From UBA2177 sp964351475 (GTDB lineage: Bacteria; Patescibacteriota; Dojkabacteria; SC72): a DNA stretch of 64,000 bases. A model generated the notes under the pieces. The model was not told the origin of the DNA. It worked only from the letters and a program-made list of their open reading frames with translations, and searched no databases. Below are positions 16,425 through 24,804 of this stretch, in pieces (within the stretch, counting starts at the first letter, position 1; the number at the start of each line of letters is the position of its first letter). Position numbers and translations under genes: made by a program. Location of the stretch: NCBI GenBank assembly GCA_964351475.1, contig CAYGOB010000001.1, positions 15,023 to 79,022 of the forward strand, written 5' to 3'.

Positions 16425-16457
16425 ACAGGTCTATAAGGAACCAGAGGATATTGGCGG
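16425..16457 (+). repeat. Dispersed intergenic repeat, copy F (left half, fused to tRNA-Asp)
   Basis: ACAGGTCTATAAGGAACCAG, AGGATATTGGCGG matches copy A's left half in nearly every base. Where the other copies continue with GACATACACGTC, this copy continues as the 3' end of tRNA-Asp in reverse complement. Confidence 0.7.
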
Positions 16458-16528
16458 AATGGACGGGACTCGAACCCGCAGCCTTCGCAGTGACAGTGCG
16501 ATGCTCTAACCAATTGAGCTACCACTCC
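16452..16528 (-). tRNA. tRNA-Asp (GTC)
   Basis: 77 nt including an encoded CCA. Acceptor GGAGTGG pairs with CCATTCC, D arm GCTC/GAGC, anticodon loop CTGTCAC, T arm GCGGG-TTCGAGT-CCCGT. Minus strand. The 3' end abuts repeat copy F. Confidence 0.95.
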
Positions 16529-16577
16529 TTACAGCCAAAAAGTATATCAAACTATACCTAAAATAACAACAAAACCC

Positions 16578-16901
16578 TTACTCAATATACTTCTCTATAC
16601 TCTCCATATAACTATCCTTGTTCATAGCCCCTATCAATCTCTCTACAATCTCTCCATTTTTAAAAACAAATACCGCAGGTATACTCATAATCTCATACTC
16701 CTGACCCAAAGAACTCTCCTCATCAACATTAACCTTGCCTACCTTAACTTTACCTCCCATCTCCTTTGCTATTTCCTCCATCATTGGAGTAACCATATGA
16801 CAAGGACCACACCAAGGAGCCCAAAAATCTACTAATACAACCCCATTAAAATCTAAAACCTCTTCCTTAAAATTCTCTTTAGTTAAATGTAATACTGACA
16901 T
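16578..16901 (-). CDS. trxA: Thioredoxin
   Basis: 107-aa cytoplasmic disulfide reductase of the standard thioredoxin length. The active site WAPWCGPCHM lies at residues 28-37, preceded by VVLVDFWA; the cis-proline loop SIPAVFVFKNGE is at about 75-86. No signal peptide. The start codon lies 5 nt after TATTAT on the minus strand, so the message may be leaderless. Monocistronic, downstream of nothing on its strand except tRNA-Asp further on. Confidence 0.95.
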   Translation of the reverse strand: MSVLHLTKENFKEEVLDFNGVVLVDFWAPWCGPCHMVTPMMEEIAKEMGGKVKVGKVNVDEESSLGQEYEIMSIPAVFVFKNGEIVERLIGAMNKDSYMESIEKYIE

Positions 16902-16976
16902 GATATATAATATTAAAACTTAAAAACACTGTAATATGGGCATTTACTCATATAACTAGTATAATACCATTATACC

Positions 16977-18065
16977 ATGAACAAAGTAGACATTAAAAAA
17001 GAAAAAACCTTAGCAATTAAAAAAGCCGTTGAGATACTCAAAAACGGTGGGTTAATAGTATACCCAACTGAAACATGCTACGGACTAGGAGGAGATGCTA
17101 CTAACCCTAAAGCATTAAAAAAGATAATGCGGTACAAAAAATTAAGAGGATCTAAACCAATATCCATAGCAGTAGCAAACAAACAAATGGCTCAGAGGTA
17201 TGTAAAAATAAATGAGATGGCAGACAATATATACAAAAATTACCTACCAGGTCCCATTACAGTAATATCTATGAGTAAAGGCAAACTAGTTCCTCCAGTA
17301 GTATCAATACAAGGAGCAGTAGGTGTAAGATATCCTGACTATGACTTTACCTTAGACGTAATTAAACAGTTCGGTAAACCCATCACAGCTACTTCAGCTA
17401 ATGTATCCTACAGATCTGCACCTTACAATATTGACAAATTAATAGAGAATTTACCTAAAAAAAGCTTAGAGTTAATAGATCTGTTTCTGGATGCTGGAAG
17501 TTTACCTAAAAATGACCCATCCACAGTACTAGATACTACAATGAATCAATTAAGTGTTTTAAGACAGGGAAAACTAGAATTTGAAGATGCATTAATTAAA
17601 AACAAAAAGATTGAAGAAAAAGAAACTAAAACAACTCAAGAAACCATCGACTTAGGAAAAGAATTTACAGAAAAACATCTCAAAGGAGAGCAACCCATAG
17701 TAGTAGCCCTAAGTGGGGAGTTAGGAGCAGGTAAAACACAGTTTGCAAAAGGAGTAGGTCAAGCTTTAGGAGTAGAGGAAATTGTTAACTCTCCTACATA
17801 TACAATAATAAATGAATACAATTACAAAAAAGGAAATGAAGAAAAAATATTAGCACATATGGATACATGGAGATTACAGGATAGTGAATTGGATAAATCG
17901 GGGTTGATTGAGAATCTAGAACAAGGAAATATTGTTCTAATTGAATGGGCAGACAAGTTCTACCAAGAGATAGCAGCAATATGTGACAATATGAACATAC
18001 CAATATACAAAGTCACTATTAAATACATATCATTAAATGAAAGAAGTATTGAAATCTATGAATAA
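16977..18065 (+). CDS. TsaC-TsaE fusion protein (t6A tRNA modification)
   Basis: 362 aa in two parts. Residues 1-205 are a YrdC/Sua5-type TsaC: GGLIVYPTETCYGLGGDA, KKLRGSKPISIAV, a PGPITVI segment, ATSANVSYRSAP and STVLD. TsaC makes threonylcarbamoyl-AMP from Thr, bicarbonate and ATP. Residues about 215-362 are TsaE (YjeE): Walker A GELGAGKTQFAKG near 247, SPTYTIINEY, HMDTWRL and LIEWADKF. TsaE is the ATPase that drives turnover of the TsaBDE complex. Fusion joins two enzymes normally encoded apart; the next gene is tsaD, overlapping by 8 nt. TsaB is not in the window. TATAAT lies 11 nt before the ATG. Confidence 0.9.
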   Translation: MNKVDIKKEKTLAIKKAVEILKNGGLIVYPTETCYGLGGDATNPKALKKIMRYKKLRGSKPISIAVANKQMAQRYVKINEMADNIYKNYLPGPITVISMSKGKLVPPVVSIQGAVGVRYPDYDFTLDVIKQFGKPITATSANVSYRSAPYNIDKLIENLPKKSLELIDLFLDAGSLPKNDPSTVLDTTMNQLSVLRQGKLEFEDALIKNKKIEEKETKTTQETIDLGKEFTEKHLKGEQPIVVALSGELGAGKTQFAKGVGQALGVEEIVNSPTYTIINEYNYKKGNEEKILAHMDTWRLQDSELDKSGLIENLEQGNIVLIEWADKFYQEIAAICDNMNIPIYKVTIKYISLNERSIEIYE

Positions 18066-19167
18066 TAAATCATTAATACTAGCATTTGACACAAGTTGTG
18101 ACGACACCTCAGTTGCCGTTCTAAGAGGCCCTAGAGTACTCTCTAGTGTTGTATCTTCCCAAGTGGATATCCATGCTAAGTGGGGTGGTGTAGTCCCAGA
18201 TATTGCAAGAAGAGAGCATGAGAAGAATATCCCTATGGTCTATGGAGAAGCTCTCAAGAAGGCTAAGGTTAGTATTGAAGATATTGAATATATTGCCTGT
18301 ACATACGGCCCAGGTTTAGCTATAGATTTGGAAGTAGGTTTAAATTTTGCAAAAGATTTAGCAATTAAACATAACAAACCATTCATACCTGTAAACCATA
18401 TGGAAGGACACCTACTTTCAGGATTATTAGAAAATTCTAAAGGTAAATCTTTTACCAAGGATGTTGAGAAAGCAAAAGAGGAAACAAAAACAGAAATGAG
18501 AGGGGTTGTTAGTGAGGAATTTTTTCCTGCATTAGGATTACTAATATCAGGTAAACATACAGAGTTAATATATGTAAAAGAGATTGGTAAATACAAAAAA
18601 CTTGGTCAAACATTAGATGATGCAGTAGGGGAGGCTTTTGATAAAGTAGGTAGAATTCTTAATTTTGGTTATCCAGGGGGACCTACATTAACAGAGTTTG
18701 CAAAGAAAGGTAAGGCAGGAGATATTGTTTTTCCAGTACCTATGAAGAATTCTAATGATTTGAATTTTAGTTATTCAGGTTTAAAAACAGCAGCACTTTA
18801 CAAAAGTAAAGAGTTAAGAGAGGATGATGTGCCTGAAAAAGAATGGATATATGATTTTTGTAGAGGTTTTTTAGATGCAATTATTGAATCATTAATTATT
18901 AAATTGGAATTGGCAATACAGGAGTATGGGGATGTGAAAAGTGTGTTTGTGGGTGGTGGAGTGTTTAACAGTGAGGAGATTATTAGAGAAATCGGTAGGG
19001 TAGTAAGGTTATATGATTTGAAATATGTATATCCTGCTAAGGAGTATAGAGGGGATAATGCAGCTATGGTTGGGTTAGTTGGATATAACAAATCTCTAAG
19101 GGGTGAAGTTCTTAAAGAAGATACAGAAATTAAAGAAGTGGACAGAGAGCCAAGGTTATCCCTTTAA
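18058..19167 (+). CDS. tsaD: tRNA N6-threonylcarbamoyladenosine transferase TsaD
   Basis: 369 aa. Transfers the threonylcarbamoyl group to A37 of ANN-decoding tRNAs. The ASKHA fold is clear: LAFDTSCDDTSVAV at residue 7, metal-binding HMEGH near 114, YTPGPGLA-like CTYGPGLA, FSYSGLKTA and the C-terminal YRGDNAAMVG. A short insertion with Lys/Glu residues sits near 130-150. Start chosen at ATG 18058, overlapping the TsaC-TsaE stop by 8 nt; a longer frame from 18037 is possible but adds residues not usual for TsaD. The 3' end overlaps enolase convergently by 12 bp. Confidence 0.93.
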   Translation: MNNKSLILAFDTSCDDTSVAVLRGPRVLSSVVSSQVDIHAKWGGVVPDIARREHEKNIPMVYGEALKKAKVSIEDIEYIACTYGPGLAIDLEVGLNFAKDLAIKHNKPFIPVNHMEGHLLSGLLENSKGKSFTKDVEKAKEETKTEMRGVVSEEFFPALGLLISGKHTELIYVKEIGKYKKLGQTLDDAVGEAFDKVGRILNFGYPGGPTLTEFAKKGKAGDIVFPVPMKNSNDLNFSYSGLKTAALYKSKELREDDVPEKEWIYDFCRGFLDAIIESLIIKLELAIQEYGDVKSVFVGGGVFNSEEIIREIGRVVRLYDLKYVYPAKEYRGDNAAMVGLVGYNKSLRGEVLKEDTEIKEVDREPRLSL

Positions 19168-20433
19168 TATCTCCTCAATCTCCAACAATCTATTATATTT
19201 AACAATCCTCTCTCCTCTAGAAGGTGCTCCAAATTTACAATATTGTGCAGGTGTAGCTATTACTAAATCAGCAATAAAATCATCATTAGTTTCTCCACTC
19301 CTATGAGATATTACAGCACTCATTCCATTATCTATACTCATTCGTATAGCATCTAAAGTCTCAGATACAGTCCCTATCTGATTTAATTTAATTAAGACAC
19401 TGTTTATTGCTTTTTCATTAATCCCTTTCTTTATCCTCTTCGTATTTGTAGTTAACAAATCATCCCCTACAACCATATATTTATTTCCAAACTCTTTTGT
19501 AAATTCTACCCATCCATCCCAATCATCCTCATATAACGGATCCTCTATAGATGCCATAGGGTATTTAGAATACCACTCTCTTTGTAATTTAATAAACTCC
19601 TCTCTGTTTAAAACCTTGTTTTCTCTTCTAAGTTGATATAGTTTTTTTTCTTTGTTAAAAAATTCAGACGCAGCTATATCAAGTGCAATACTGAAATCTT
19701 CTTGAGGTTTGTATCCGCTTTCTTGTATTCCCTGTAATATGGTATCAAAAGCCTCTTCATTGCTTGAGAGTTCTTTTGGAGCATAACCACCCTCTAAACC
19801 TAGACCTACGGAATATTTCTTAGAATCCAAAATGTCATGTATGGTATGAAATATCTCTGCGCTTGCTCTTAGGGCTTTACTAAAGGTTTTAAATTTCTCC
19901 ATATTAGGTACAAGCATATACTCCTGGATATCTGTAGACCAATTACCATGCTTAGCCCCTTCCATCATCAGTATCTGTGGGGTAGGAAGCTTAAAGTTTT
20001 TCTTATCATATTCCTCCTCCCAGTAGGTCATACCAAGGTATTCGTACAGTTCTAGACCAAACGCATTAGATACTGCCCTTGCAAATGCCATAGAGCATGA
20101 AAGTATTGAATTCCCTCCTAAATTCTTTTTAAGTTCTGTACCATCTGTATCTATGAGTAATTGGTCAAATTCTCTTTGGCTAGTAAATTCTTTACCTACT
20201 AGTAAGTCCTTTATTTTAGTATTTACAATCTCTACTGCTTTTAGTACTCCTTTTCCCTCATACCTTTCACTATCTTCATCTCTTAATTCAATAACTTCTG
20301 TCTTTCCTGTAGATGCTCCACTAGGGACATCTGCTCTTCCTTTCTCTCCACTTAAAATCTCTATCTCTGTGGATATTGTAGGAACTCCATTAGAATCTAG
20401 TATTTCTCTTGCATGTACGTTTTTTATCTTCAT
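19156..20433 (-). CDS. eno: Enolase
   Basis: Glycolytic 2-phosphoglycerate dehydratase, 425 aa. N-terminal KIKNVHAREILDSNGVPT and PSGASTGK, Mg-binding ALDIAASEF, IEDPL and GDDLL, catalytic Lys in LIKLNQIGT and SHRSGETNDD are all present. Two active-site loops are unusual: AKHGNWSTDIQEYM where most bacteria have GSHAGN-type loops, and LGLEGGYAP where VGDEGGFAP is usual (the catalytic Glu is kept). I chose the Met of MKIKNVHARE; the frame continues upstream into tRNA-Leu sequence, which cannot be coding. With phosphoglycerate mutase at 57850 it indicates lower glycolysis. Confidence 0.93.
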   Translation of the reverse strand: MKIKNVHAREILDSNGVPTISTEIEILSGEKGRADVPSGASTGKTEVIELRDEDSERYEGKGVLKAVEIVNTKIKDLLVGKEFTSQREFDQLLIDTDGTELKKNLGGNSILSCSMAFARAVSNAFGLELYEYLGMTYWEEEYDKKNFKLPTPQILMMEGAKHGNWSTDIQEYMLVPNMEKFKTFSKALRASAEIFHTIHDILDSKKYSVGLGLEGGYAPKELSSNEEAFDTILQGIQESGYKPQEDFSIALDIAASEFFNKEKKLYQLRRENKVLNREEFIKLQREWYSKYPMASIEDPLYEDDWDGWVEFTKEFGNKYMVVGDDLLTTNTKRIKKGINEKAINSVLIKLNQIGTVSETLDAIRMSIDNGMSAVISHRSGETNDDFIADLVIATPAQYCKFGAPSRGERIVKYNRLLEIEEILKG

Positions 20434-20558
20434 AGAACTGTAGGTAATATTATGTAGTACATTTTGCATCAAAAGAGAGATTTTTGCAATAAATCCCAGG
20501 TCTGTCCCTCTAGAGATTGAGTTTGTGTGTTGGGTTTGATAGAATTGCTGTATAATAT

Positions 20559-20645
20559 GCCGGGGTGGTGGAATTGGCAGACACGCTACCTTGAGGTGGT
20601 AGTGGGATTTATACTCCCGTGCAGGTTCAACTCCTGTCCTCGGCA
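20559..20645 (+). tRNA. tRNA-Leu (GAG)
   Basis: 87 nt, long variable arm. Acceptor GCCGGGG/CCTCGGC, anticodon stem CTACC/GGTAG with loop TTGAGGT, T arm CAGG-TTCAACT-CCTG. No encoded CCA. A TATAAT lies only 2 nt upstream, too close to act as its -10 unless the 5' end is trimmed by little. Confidence 0.94.
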
Positions 20646-20657
20646 TGTGTTCATTAA

Positions 20658-20731
20658 GGGCGATTAGCTCAGCTGGCTAGAGCATCTCGTTTACACCGAG
20701 AGGGTCATAGGTTCGAATCCTATATCGCCCA
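20658..20731 (+). tRNA. tRNA-Val (TAC)
   Basis: 74 nt, 12 nt after tRNA-Leu and probably co-transcribed. Acceptor GGGCGAT/ATCGCCC, anticodon loop TTTACAC, T loop TTCGAAT. No CCA encoded. The following 186 nt hold no gene; a 12-bp palindrome TGGGTTAACCCA lies at 20818-20829. Confidence 0.95.
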
Positions 20732-20917
20732 TTTCACACCCCCTACCTTTGACTTAGCTTAAAACCCTTAGAGTGTCAAGCACTATATGTGTTTTCCACA
20801 TCAAATTTAATATTCTATGGGTTAACCCAATACTTTTATCTAACAATATTGCCAACCCCCTCCCTAATATGTACAATAAAGTAGTTAAAAACACTAAATT
20901 ATTTTTAATCTACTTTT

Positions 20918-21223
20918 ATGACAATGGGTAGAATAATAGCAACCCTCATAGGATGTTTAATACTCGCAGTAATAGCAGGCCTTATTACTAGAAACATTAT
21001 AGTTGCTATTACATTCCCATTCTTACTTGTAGCATTTCTTTTAATGTGGAGAAACCTAAAACAAACTACACCAAAGGAAGAAGTAAATAAGGAGCAGAAA
21101 ATCCAAAACCCTCTACAATCTGAAGTTGTAGAAAAACAAGAACCACAAGAAGTACAAAATACTCCAGCCCCGGTATCTACAACATACCCTCCAAGACAAG
21201 CAAACCCTCCAACCTACAATTGA
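20918..21223 (+). CDS. Small membrane protein, 101 aa
   Basis: Unrecognised. Two predicted membrane helices (about residues 5-25 and 28-47) with a short turn, then a hydrophilic Glu/Gln/Pro-rich cytoplasmic or surface tail ending PPRQANPPTYN. It overlaps the 3' end of mscL on the opposite strand by 10 bp. Small double-helix proteins with low-complexity tails are frequent in this group; no function can be inferred. Confidence 0.6.
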   Translation: MTMGRIIATLIGCLILAVIAGLITRNIIVAITFPFLLVAFLLMWRNLKQTTPKEEVNKEQKIQNPLQSEVVEKQEPQEVQNTPAPVSTTYPPRQANPPTYN

Positions 21224-21690
21224 CTAGTACAGAAAGGACACCTAGTAGCCTTAGGTTTAATCTCTGTCCTACAATAAGGACATAATCTCTTTTTCTTCTT
21301 TTCTTCTTGATCTTTCTTATTCATCCTATTTATAATCTTAGCTGCTTGGTATGTAATTAAGAAAAGAATAAATGCCGTAATTAGAAAAGATATAAACTCA
21401 CTAATAAAATTACCGTAATGAATTACTACTACACCAGCCTCCCTTGCTAATTCCAAAGATTCAAAATTATTCTTACCAAGAACCCAATACAAACTGGTAA
21501 AATCAATACCTGAGGTAAAGTAACCAATAGGAGGTGTTAAAATGTCATTTACTAAGGAATTAATTACATCCCTAAAAGCACCCCCAAGCATAATACCAAC
21601 TGCAGCTCCTAGTGTAGCTTCTTTAAATGCAAAATTTTTAAATTCCTTTCTTAATTTCCCAACCTTCTTTGTTACTTTCGTCTTAGTCAT
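21214..21690 (-). CDS. mscL: Large-conductance mechanosensitive channel with C-terminal zinc ribbon
   Basis: Pressure-relief channel of the cytoplasmic membrane, pentameric in known members. TM1 carries KEATLGAAVGIMLGGAFRDVINSLVNDILTPPIG-type sequence (pore helix and TM1 motif, residues about 20-55); TM2 is about 92-115. After TM2 a Lys/Glu-rich stretch leads to CPYCRTEIKPKATRCPFC (about 138-155), a four-cysteine zinc-ribbon not part of standard MscL. At 158 aa it is slightly longer than usual for that reason. The start overlaps the flippase gene stop by 8 nt, so both are one transcript. Confidence 0.92.
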   Translation of the reverse strand: MTKTKVTKKVGKLRKEFKNFAFKEATLGAAVGIMLGGAFRDVINSLVNDILTPPIGYFTSGIDFTSLYWVLGKNNFESLELAREAGVVVIHYGNFISEFISFLITAFILFLITYQAAKIINRMNKKDQEEKKKKRLCPYCRTEIKPKATRCPFCTSQL

Positions 21691-22900
21691 TTCTATGCTG
21701 TCTTAACTTAAATATTAAATATATTGCTGTAGAAAGAGCCATAAAACCATATACAATAGCCTGATTAAACATCACCATATCTAAATTCTCATTTCTAAAT
21801 ATGAAAAATGCAATTTGAAGAGCTGTTGCAATAACTAAAATATATAGATAATTAAAATACTCCTTTGAAATGAAATAATTAGCAGCCATATATACAAATG
21901 CAAAAGCAGTCATACAAAGACCAAAACCGCCAATGTAACCACTTACCATAGAATACTGACTTCCTACAGTAAAATTTACAATTAAACCATTAAACAAGAA
22001 AAACAGAAGAGAGATAAATAAGCCAATTGAAATGGATAAAGCAAGAGATATCATTAAACTTTTCTTTTGACTCTTTTCTACCTCCTCGTTAGTTAATCTG
22101 GCAAACAGTACAGAAGCAGTCATTATTGATGCAAAATATACTAGTTTTCCAAGTATAGATACGGCTGAAAACTCTGCTCTAAATTCAGGATTTACCAAAG
22201 GAAGACTTAACATGAAAGGACCACTTAAAAACAGAAAAGAAAGGGTAATTAGGATGACTTCTTTAAAATCAATGTTTACTTTCTCGTCTCTTTCTTTCTT
22301 AAACCTAACTACTGGGAGTATAACAATTGTTGTTAAAATAGCAGGAACAGAGTTTGCCAGAATTAGAAGAGGAACAGATCCTCCCATTCTAATAGCAATC
22401 CACCCCATTGCAAACCTAAGAATTGTTTCTAAAAGTAAGATTAGGTTTACGGTAGTAATTCTTTCTTTCCCTAATAATAGACCTTTACCTACGGGACTAA
22501 CAAAAGCAAAGAACATTGTTATAGCAAGAAACAGAATTATTTCTGTGGGAATATTTGCAATATCAGCAATAACTCCTCGGCTCAAGAAGAAGAGTGTAGA
22601 GAAGACGACCCCAAGTATTGAAAAGATAATAAAGGAATACCATTTGTAGTGATCTAGGTTGGCTCCTTTGTTTTTTGCTACTGCCTTGGTAACTACAGAC
22701 TGTATTGCGACAGCAGGAACCTGCACCAAATATATTATTCCTAGGGCTGCACTAAATGTGCTAAAGACAGTTTGATCTGTATATCTAGCAACAAATATAT
22801 TAAAAAGGTAGTTCAAAATCCCTATAATTCCACCTAGTATTGTAGTCAAAAAAAGATTTTTAACAAAAATACTTTGTTTAGTAGATAGTGTCATGTTCAT
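21683..22900 (-). CDS. Polysaccharide/lipid flippase-like membrane protein (MOP superfamily)
   Basis: 405 aa, about 12 predicted membrane helices, N-terminal LNYLFNIFVARYTDQTVFSTFSAALG similar to the first helices of Wzx/RfbX-type exporters. These proteins flip lipid-linked sugars across the membrane. No charged pore motif of MurJ is recognised, so I do not call it MurJ. It is followed directly by mscL in the same direction. On the minus strand TATTAT lies 9 nt upstream of the ATG. Function is a family-level guess. Confidence 0.7.
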   Translation of the reverse strand: MNMTLSTKQSIFVKNLFLTTILGGIIGILNYLFNIFVARYTDQTVFSTFSAALGIIYLVQVPAVAIQSVVTKAVAKNKGANLDHYKWYSFIIFSILGVVFSTLFFLSRGVIADIANIPTEIILFLAITMFFAFVSPVGKGLLLGKERITTVNLILLLETILRFAMGWIAIRMGGSVPLLILANSVPAILTTIVILPVVRFKKERDEKVNIDFKEVILITLSFLFLSGPFMLSLPLVNPEFRAEFSAVSILGKLVYFASIMTASVLFARLTNEEVEKSQKKSLMISLALSISIGLFISLLFFLFNGLIVNFTVGSQYSMVSGYIGGFGLCMTAFAFVYMAANYFISKEYFNYLYILVIATALQIAFFIFRNENLDMVMFNQAIVYGFMALSTAIYLIFKLRQHRND

Positions 22901-22945
22901 ATTTGTACTATAATATCACAAGATAATATTACACATTTTACCACT

Positions 22946-24067
22946 ATGATTGAAGTAATAGTAGCATTAATAGGAGGAATTTTACTAGGAATAGGTTTTT
23001 TTTACATACTAAAAAGAGGACAAGGAGCTAGTAGTGAAGATATCTCTGAGAGTATACAAGTAAAGCTTGATGAATTAGTACCTAAAGCCTTGATGGAAGC
23101 AAATGAGTATTTAGTAAGAACTGCAAGAGAGTCTCTTAGCTCGGAAACTAAACAGAGTAGAGTAGATTTGGAAAACAAAAGGGAAGAAATCTCTAGAATG
23201 GTTAAAGGTATGGAAGAGTATCTTAAGATAGCTGAAAAGGAAAGGATTAATACATACGCTACTTTAAAAAATTCTGTAGAGGAGAGTAGGAAGATAACAG
23301 AACAACTTTCTGTTAGTACAGAGAATCTTAAAAAGGTTTTATCAGATAACCAAGTAAGAGGTCAGTTTGGAGAGAGAGTAGCAGATGACCTTTTACAGAT
23401 GGCTGGTTTTGTAAGGGGTGTAGATTATGAATTTAATAAAGCTCAAGAGGGTTCTAAAACACGTCCTGACTTTGCAGTGTTCTTGCCTGACGGTACAAGA
23501 ATAAATGTGGATTCTAAATTCCCTTATGCTAATTTACAAAAGATGTCTAATACTGAAGATAAGGGTATGAAAGAAAAATACATGAAGGATTTTGAAAGGG
23601 ATGTTAAAGAAAAAATTAAACAGGTTACCTCTAGGGATTATATTAATCCTGAGGATAAAACTGTTGACTTTGTAATACTGTTCATACCTAATGAAATGAT
23701 ATTTTCCTACATCTATGACAAGATGCCAGAGCTTTCTCAGGAAGCTATGGCAAGTAAGGTTGTGCTTGCAGGTCCATTTAGTTTTACAGCAATATTAAGA
23801 ATGATAAGACAGTCTTACGAGAATTTTAGGGTACAGAAAAATATTTACAATATAATTGGTCATGTTAAATCTTTTGAGAAAGAGTTTGACACTTTCTCAA
23901 GTGAGTTTTACAAGATAGGGGATAGAATAGGGTCTTTGAGAAAACAATATGACACAGTAAGCACTACGAGGTTTAATCAATTAGAAAGGAAAATAGATAA
24001 GGTTAAAGAAGAGGGTATGGGAGTGGAAGAAGGAAAGCAGAGGAAATTGCTAGAGGAAGTAAAGTAA
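22946..24067 (+). CDS. rmuC: RmuC-family DNA recombination protein
   Basis: 373 aa. One N-terminal membrane helix (residues 3-22), a coiled coil (about 60-130) and the RmuC nuclease-like domain from about 140: GQFGERVADDLLQMAGF, RPDFAVFLPDGTRINVDSKFP, VDFVILFIPNE and QKNIYNIIGHVKSF. The fold is related to PD-(D/E)XK nucleases: the Asp and DSK residues fit the active site. RmuC limits inversions at short inverted repeats in E. coli. It is divergently placed from the flippase gene and precedes a small hydrolase gene. Confidence 0.9.
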   Translation: MIEVIVALIGGILLGIGFFYILKRGQGASSEDISESIQVKLDELVPKALMEANEYLVRTARESLSSETKQSRVDLENKREEISRMVKGMEEYLKIAEKERINTYATLKNSVEESRKITEQLSVSTENLKKVLSDNQVRGQFGERVADDLLQMAGFVRGVDYEFNKAQEGSKTRPDFAVFLPDGTRINVDSKFPYANLQKMSNTEDKGMKEKYMKDFERDVKEKIKQVTSRDYINPEDKTVDFVILFIPNEMIFSYIYDKMPELSQEAMASKVVLAGPFSFTAILRMIRQSYENFRVQKNIYNIIGHVKSFEKEFDTFSSEFYKIGDRIGSLRKQYDTVSTTRFNQLERKIDKVKEEGMGVEEGKQRKLLEEVK

Positions 24068-24117
24068 TAATCCAACATATTTGGAAATAAACCACAATAT
24101 ATGCTAACTTATATGTA

Positions 24118-24708
24118 ATGAAACCTGCCACTTTTAGAACAATCTTAGGCACTAGTCCAATACTACTCTCTGCACCTCATGTGTATCCACACAAAAGACC
24201 TAAACTAAGTATGGCATACAAGATAGGTGAACCTTTAACAAACAATATTGTAGAAGAGGTATGTAAGCAAGTTAAAACCTTTGGAATAGTTCTTACAGAT
24301 GAGTCAGAGTACGACTTTAATTATCATAAGATTGAAACAAATCCCTACAAACAAGAGGTTAAGAAAATTGTTGAAGATAATAAAATAGAATATTTTGTAG
24401 ATATACATGGTCTAAAAGATGGTAACAATTATGATGTTGCAATTTATTACCCCACTAAATTCTCAAAATCAATTAGATTAGCCAGATCAATAAAAGAGGG
24501 ATTAGATAAATATGCTCTAAGGGGTATAAATATAGTTATTTTAAGATTTCCAGACGGTCCTCAGGAGACCCTAGGGGAATATGTAGCTTCTAATTTAAGA
24601 GTTCCTTCTGTTCAAATAGAGATAGCTAGATACATTAGAGAGAAAAAAAATCTAAGAGAGGCCTTTATCCAAAATCTAGGAGAAGTATTAGAAGGCTTGG
24701 TAATATAG
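24118..24708 (+). CDS. N-formylglutamate amidohydrolase-like protein
   Basis: 196 aa. LLSAPHVYPHKRP near residue 18 and FVDIHGLKDG near 100 resemble the two zinc-binding motifs of the FGase (N-formylglutamate amidohydrolase) family, which shares a fold with zinc carboxypeptidases. The C-terminal VPSVQIEIARYIRE matches the family's Glu-containing strand. It is shorter than typical FGases (about 260 aa). A histidine-degradation role is unlikely in this context; a hydrolase acting on an N-acyl amino acid or peptide is possible. Located between rmuC and recA. Confidence 0.6.
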   Translation: MKPATFRTILGTSPILLSAPHVYPHKRPKLSMAYKIGEPLTNNIVEEVCKQVKTFGIVLTDESEYDFNYHKIETNPYKQEVKKIVEDNKIEYFVDIHGLKDGNNYDVAIYYPTKFSKSIRLARSIKEGLDKYALRGINIVILRFPDGPQETLGEYVASNLRVPSVQIEIARYIREKKNLREAFIQNLGEVLEGLVI

Positions 24709-24804
24709 AAATTATTATCGGTTAATTAAATAGACAACTTTTCACTTTGACCTATCCAGTTTACTCTGTTATTCTGAATAGTAATAATTTTAAGATAAAC
24801 AACA

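Noticed and set aside
20551..20556. TATAAT as the tRNA-Leu promoter
   Set aside because: It ends only 2 nt before the mature tRNA, so transcription would start inside the tRNA.
20434..20646. 71-residue N-terminal extension of enolase
   Set aside because: It runs into tRNA-Leu in antisense; normal enolases begin at the MKIKNVHARE methionine.
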